Origin: Sphingobium sp. V4
GTDB lineage: Bacteria > Pseudomonadota > Alphaproteobacteria > Sphingomonadales > Sphingomonadaceae
DNA: 64,000 nucleotides
Direction of reading: 5' to 3'
Assembly (NCBI RefSeq): GCF_029590555.1
Contig: NZ_CP081001.1
Span: forward strand, 1,674,001-1,738,000
This document shows, one piece after another, positions 60,976 to 64,000 of the stretch. The notes under the pieces are model-generated. The model made no database searches and was not told where the DNA came from. It saw only the letters and a program-made list of their open reading frames with translations. A program made the position numbers and the translations under genes. Position 1 is the first letter of the stretch. Every line of letters begins with the position of its first letter.

Positions 60976-62216
60976 AAGCTCTGCGCTCCGGCCTCGCGCG
61001 CCAGGGCGCTGGCGTTCACCGACCCTGCACCCTTGGATACATGACGGACTGCGCTCGCATAGAGCCGGCGATACTGCACGGCGATGTCGTTGATGTCGAA
61101 ATGCTCCACCGCGCGGGCGCGACCGGTCGCACCCATCCTCCGCCGCGCATCATCGGGCAGGTCCGCGAGGCTACCGAGCGCAGCCGCCATGGCGTCGGCG
61201 TCCCGTGGCGGCACGATACGTCCGCCCTCACCCAGCACCCAGGCGCTGTCGCCAACATCGGTGGCCACGCAGGGCACGCCACAGGCCATCGCCTCGCCCA
61301 ATATGTTCGGGAAAGCCTCTCCCCATGCCGATGAGAGCGCCAATATGTCGAGGCCGGGCAGCCAGTCGGCCACGTCCGTCCTTTCGCCCGCGATCGCGAC
61401 CATTTCCGGAGGCAGATGTTCCGCAATGGACCGCATCAATGCGGGATCGGCGGCGTCCATGCCGGGCCCGACCAGAAGAAGCCGGCAATCCCGCCCCCCC
61501 GCAAGCATCCTGCCCATGGCGCGCACGAGCATGGCATGGTCCTTCATCGGATGATTGCGCGCCACCATGCCCACGACCAGTCCCTGCTCCCCAATCCCGA
61601 ACAGGGAGCGGAACCGCTGGCGCGCGCTGGGATCGGGGCGGTAGCGCGTCAGATCGAAACCATTGGGGATATGGATGGCGCGAGCCGGATCGAAACCGAT
61701 GGCGGCATGTTCCTGCGCCGCGGTCCGCGAATTATAGATGATGCCATCGACATTACGCGACATTCGCGCGCTCAACGACAATAACGCGCGGCTGGCCAGT
61801 TTTTCGACCTTCGGATCGGCCAGCGAATGACGGACGTTCCACAGCAGCGGCACCCTGCGCCTGACCGCTAACTGGGCCATGCTAGCGGCAAGATTGCCAT
61901 GATACATCCACCCCTGGAGCAGATCGGGCTGGAGCATCGTCGTGATCCGCAACAGCCGGAGCAGAGCGATTGGCCCCGGATAGCCCCGCGTCATACCCAG
62001 CGTGTAGGTGGGGCAATTAATCTGCCTGAGACGCTGCTCGAACGTGCCGGGTGGCATGAGCGAAAGCACGGCGGGCCGGACACCATTGCGCTTGGAGGCG
62101 GTGGCCTCGACCAGTTTTACGAGCATCGATTGTGCGCCACCGACGTCCAGGCTGGTCGTGATATGTTGCACGAGCCCCGGCATGGCCGATACCTCGCATG
62201 GGCGATGAGCGGTCAT
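60972..62216 (-). CDS. Family 4 glycosyltransferase
   Basis: GT-B enzyme of 414 residues. The N-terminal domain has VQHITTSLDVGGAQSMLVKL and LLQGWMYHGNLAASMAQLAV; the donor domain has VVGMVARNHPMKDHAMLVRA, LLLVGPGMD and SSAWGEAFPNILGEAMACGV with the Glu pair. A short signal-like or linker N-terminus (MTAHRPCEVSAM) is present. The ATG at 62216 overlaps the upstream GT stop and its own stop overlaps the fusion gene, both ATGA. Sugar specificity is unknown. Confidence 0.93.
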   Translation of the reverse strand: MTAHRPCEVSAMPGLVQHITTSLDVGGAQSMLVKLVEATASKRNGVRPAVLSLMPPGTFEQRLRQINCPTYTLGMTRGYPGPIALLRLLRITTMLQPDLLQGWMYHGNLAASMAQLAVRRRVPLLWNVRHSLADPKVEKLASRALLSLSARMSRNVDGIIYNSRTAAQEHAAIGFDPARAIHIPNGFDLTRYRPDPSARQRFRSLFGIGEQGLVVGMVARNHPMKDHAMLVRAMGRMLAGGRDCRLLLVGPGMDAADPALMRSIAEHLPPEMVAIAGERTDVADWLPGLDILALSSAWGEAFPNILGEAMACGVPCVATDVGDSAWVLGEGGRIVPPRDADAMAAALGSLADLPDDARRRMGATGRARAVEHFDINDIAVQYRRLYASAVRHVSKGAGSVNASALAREAGAQSL

Positions 62217-63451
62217 GCGGCAAGCACCTCCCTGTAGATTCTGGCGATCTTGTTCAGATGGGTCTCGACGCTGAATTTCTGCAGCGCCTCCCCGCGCGCC
62301 CGTTGCGCGATGGTCATGGCCGTTCGCGGCTCGGTTATCAGGCTCAGCACATGATCGGCCAGATCCTCGGGATCGTCCGGGTGAGCCAGCAGGCCGTTGC
62401 CCCTGTTCCTGATCGCCTCCATATTGCCGCCCGATGCCGCCGCGACGACCGGCGTGCCAACTAGCATCGCCTCGATCAGCGTGCGTCCGAAGGGTTCTTC
62501 CACCGCCGGCACGAGCAACACATCGCTCGCCGCGAGCCATGGCTCCACCGGCTGCACGAAACCCATCATTCGCACGCAATCGGCGAGGTCGAGCTCCTGG
62601 ATTCTCTGCTGGATGCGGGCCTCGATCCCCGGCTCGAATTCCTCGCCGAACAGAAGCCCAACCACGCGAATACCGGGTCGGGACCGGCGCATCGCGGCGA
62701 TCGCCTCTACGAATACGAGGGGACGCTTGCGCGCCGAAAACTGACCCAGAAATGCCACCACCGCCGTATCCGGGGTGATGTCCAGCCGGGATTCGAGCAT
62801 CGAACGCGCCGCCGCACGATCAATCTGGGCGATCGAGGTGTCGAACGGACTGTAAGCTACGCTGGATTTAGTGCGCGCGGACCAAAGGCCCGGCAGCGGC
62901 GCCGCGAAATGGGAAACGCATATGACACGATCGGCCACCAACGGCGCCAGAAAGCGCAGGCCCGCCGCGCGCGGATTGCCGCGATGATGCCAGATGTGCC
63001 GAGCGCCGGCGAGCCGAGCGGGCAAGCCCCAGGTCGCGTGCATGGCGCCCTCGTTGCTGTGCACAATCCTGATGTTCCTGACGCGCAGGAAGGCACGCAT
63101 TCGCGCGATATTCGCAGGCACGCGCATCAGGGCGCCCAGGGATGGGCGACTGCCCGGCTCCCAGTAATGAGGAACCGGCGCCTGTTCGAAGTCGATCCCG
63201 GCTTCCTTGAAAAAGTCCGTCAGCGGACCATTCATGCCGTGGAGCAAAACGACAGGCTCAAATTGGGTATGCTGGAGGGCCTGGATCAACTTCAGCGCCG
63301 AGATGTGGCTGCCGCCGACAAGTCCTCCAGCAAAGGGAAAGCACACCCGGTACCTGCCCGCGTTATCCGCACGGCCCTGACTCCGCTCCAGCGGCGGAAG
63401 AAAAGGTGGGACGTTCAGGTCGGAAGCCATGTGGCTTTGTCGCTCGAGCAT
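62213..63451 (-). CDS. Family 4 glycosyltransferase
   Basis: First gene of the overlapping operon, 412 residues. RVCFPFAGGLVGGSHISALK opens the acceptor domain; the donor domain has VVAFLGQFSARKRPLVFVEA, LFGEEFEPG and VPAVEEPFGRTLIEAMLVGT. It resembles EPS-locus GT4 members. Two starts are possible: an ATG at 63451 with no strong ribosome-binding site, and one at 63430 (MASDLNVPPFL). Its promoter must lie in the divergent interval to 63831. Confidence 0.92.
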   Translation of the reverse strand: MLERQSHMASDLNVPPFLPPLERSQGRADNAGRYRVCFPFAGGLVGGSHISALKLIQALQHTQFEPVVLLHGMNGPLTDFFKEAGIDFEQAPVPHYWEPGSRPSLGALMRVPANIARMRAFLRVRNIRIVHSNEGAMHATWGLPARLAGARHIWHHRGNPRAAGLRFLAPLVADRVICVSHFAAPLPGLWSARTKSSVAYSPFDTSIAQIDRAAARSMLESRLDITPDTAVVAFLGQFSARKRPLVFVEAIAAMRRSRPGIRVVGLLFGEEFEPGIEARIQQRIQELDLADCVRMMGFVQPVEPWLAASDVLLVPAVEEPFGRTLIEAMLVGTPVVAAASGGNMEAIRNRGNGLLAHPDDPEDLADHVLSLITEPRTAMTIAQRARGEALQKFSVETHLNKIARIYREVLAA

Positions 63452-63831
63452 GTGGGAATCATCACCCCTTACAAACCGTTATCGAGCATAGTCGTCACTC
63501 GACCGGCACGCCGCCACAGCAACTACGGACACTATCCAAAGGAGGGAGGAGAAAGGGCGATCTTCCCTCTTCGCGTCCGCAAAATGAACGCAGGGCGCAC
63601 AAGGCTTAGGCCACCGGCACCCATATTCGACCGTCTACCGGCGATAGATCATTAAGGATTACACCAAGGCACAAGGGTTATCGCCCCCCTGTCCGTAAGG
63701 ACGAAACCTGATGCCCAACTTAATGACACCCCGCTTCCTGTCTAACCTCTCTTCCAGAAACTCGCCAAAACAGTCGCCACAGCAACCGACCACGCTGATT
63801 GTGCAGCGCATGAACTGCGAAGGGACCGAAG
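63452..63831. promoter_or_regulatory. Divergent promoter interval at the EPS operon head
   Basis: A 380-bp gene-free region between the eight-gene operon and the right-edge gene. It contains an AAAGGAGGGAGGAG purine run near 63540 and several AT-rich patches but no ORF with a supporting ribosome-binding site except the start at 63832. I see no clear operator; promoters for both directions are expected here. Confidence 0.4.
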
Positions 63832-64000
63832 ATGGCAGCAGCAACTCAATTTCGATTTTCCGCTCCAGGCCGGACTTCTCTTGTCTACCTGATCGACGGC
63901 CTGATTGCGGCCGCCTCTCTTATCGGCGCGATCAGCCTGCGCGTCGGCTTGGTGCGAGCGGAGGCCGTGCTTGCGGAACATCCGCTAGCACTGCCGCTTT
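63832..64000 (+). CDS. CapD/FlaA1-like polysaccharide biosynthesis protein (3' end off the window)
   Basis: Begins at the ATG at 63832 after GAAGGG with MAAATQFRFSAPGRTSLVYL, then a membrane helix IDGLIAAASLIGAISLRVG and VRAEAVLAEHPLALPL; no stop before position 64000. The IDxxIAxxSLxxAxxLRxG pattern is typical of the N-terminal membrane part of WbpM/CapD-type nucleotide-sugar 4,6-dehydratases/epimerases, which make bacillosamine- or FucNAc-type precursors. Only 56 codons are visible, so the assignment rests on the first helix and the context. Confidence 0.65.
   Translation, partial: MAAATQFRFSAPGRTSLVYLIDGLIAAASLIGAISLRVGLVRAEAVLAEHPLALPL

Overview
The window looks like a chromosomal segment of a sphingomonad (alphaproteobacterium, Sphingobium/Sphingomonas type). 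The DNA is GC-rich. It carries a gcrA cell-cycle regulator, clpP-clpX-tig housekeeping genes, TTG/GTG starts and dense overlapping genes. The genus is inferred from gene content and style, not from a database search.

Positions 1-24,000 are mostly housekeeping. They hold clpX (cut by the left edge), clpP, a family 2 glycosyltransferase, trigger factor, tRNA-Leu, a FecI/FecR-type sigma/anti-sigma pair, a sirtuin, a MOSC protein, a tudor-like small protein, a family 4 glycosyltransferase, rarA, tRNA-Thr, several small secreted proteins, an EVE-domain protein, a 2-oxoglutarate/Fe(II) oxygenase, a FolB-like aldolase, an acetyltransferase, a DUF1285-NUDIX-CCA transferase run, a c-di-GMP phosphodiesterase, parC and a LysR regulator.

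Positions 24,000-28,500 are a trehalose operon: otsB, a GH15 glycoside hydrolase and otsA, with a possible 44-residue membrane protein behind it. Positions 28,500-35,500 are an exopolysaccharide export and precursor block: wecB, wecC, a Wza-type lipoprotein and a Wzc-type co-polymerase/kinase on the minus strand, with ugd divergent. The shared promoter region contains a perfect 17-bp palindrome. Positions 35,600-42,900 return to core genes: an ABC-2 permease, gcrA, an outer-membrane barrel, parE, a serine hydrolase, uracil-DNA glycosylase and folK. tRNA-Lys follows.

Downstream of tRNA-Lys come short repeats and a frameshifted conserved gene. Then a second, larger polysaccharide locus fills the rest (about 44,000-64,000). 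It has a nucleotide-sugar dehydrogenase coupled to a polysaccharide deacetylase; an FAD oxidoreductase coupled to a glycosyltransferase; a Crp/Fnr regulator and two LuxR-type regulators with degraded receiver domains around a Wzx flippase; and an eight-gene minus-strand operon (63451 to 54784) in which every junction overlaps. That operon encodes three free glycosyltransferases, a GT4 fused to a phosphoglycosyl transferase, a formyltransferase, a PIG-L deacetylase, an ATP-grasp ligase and a HAD phosphatase. A CapD/FlaA1-like gene begins at the right edge.

The most interesting candidate system is this second locus: a lipid-linked sugar started by a fused PGT-GT enzyme, possibly de-N-acetylated and re-formylated by a translationally coupled PIG-L/formyltransferase pair, under regulators whose receiver domains look phosphorylation-independent.
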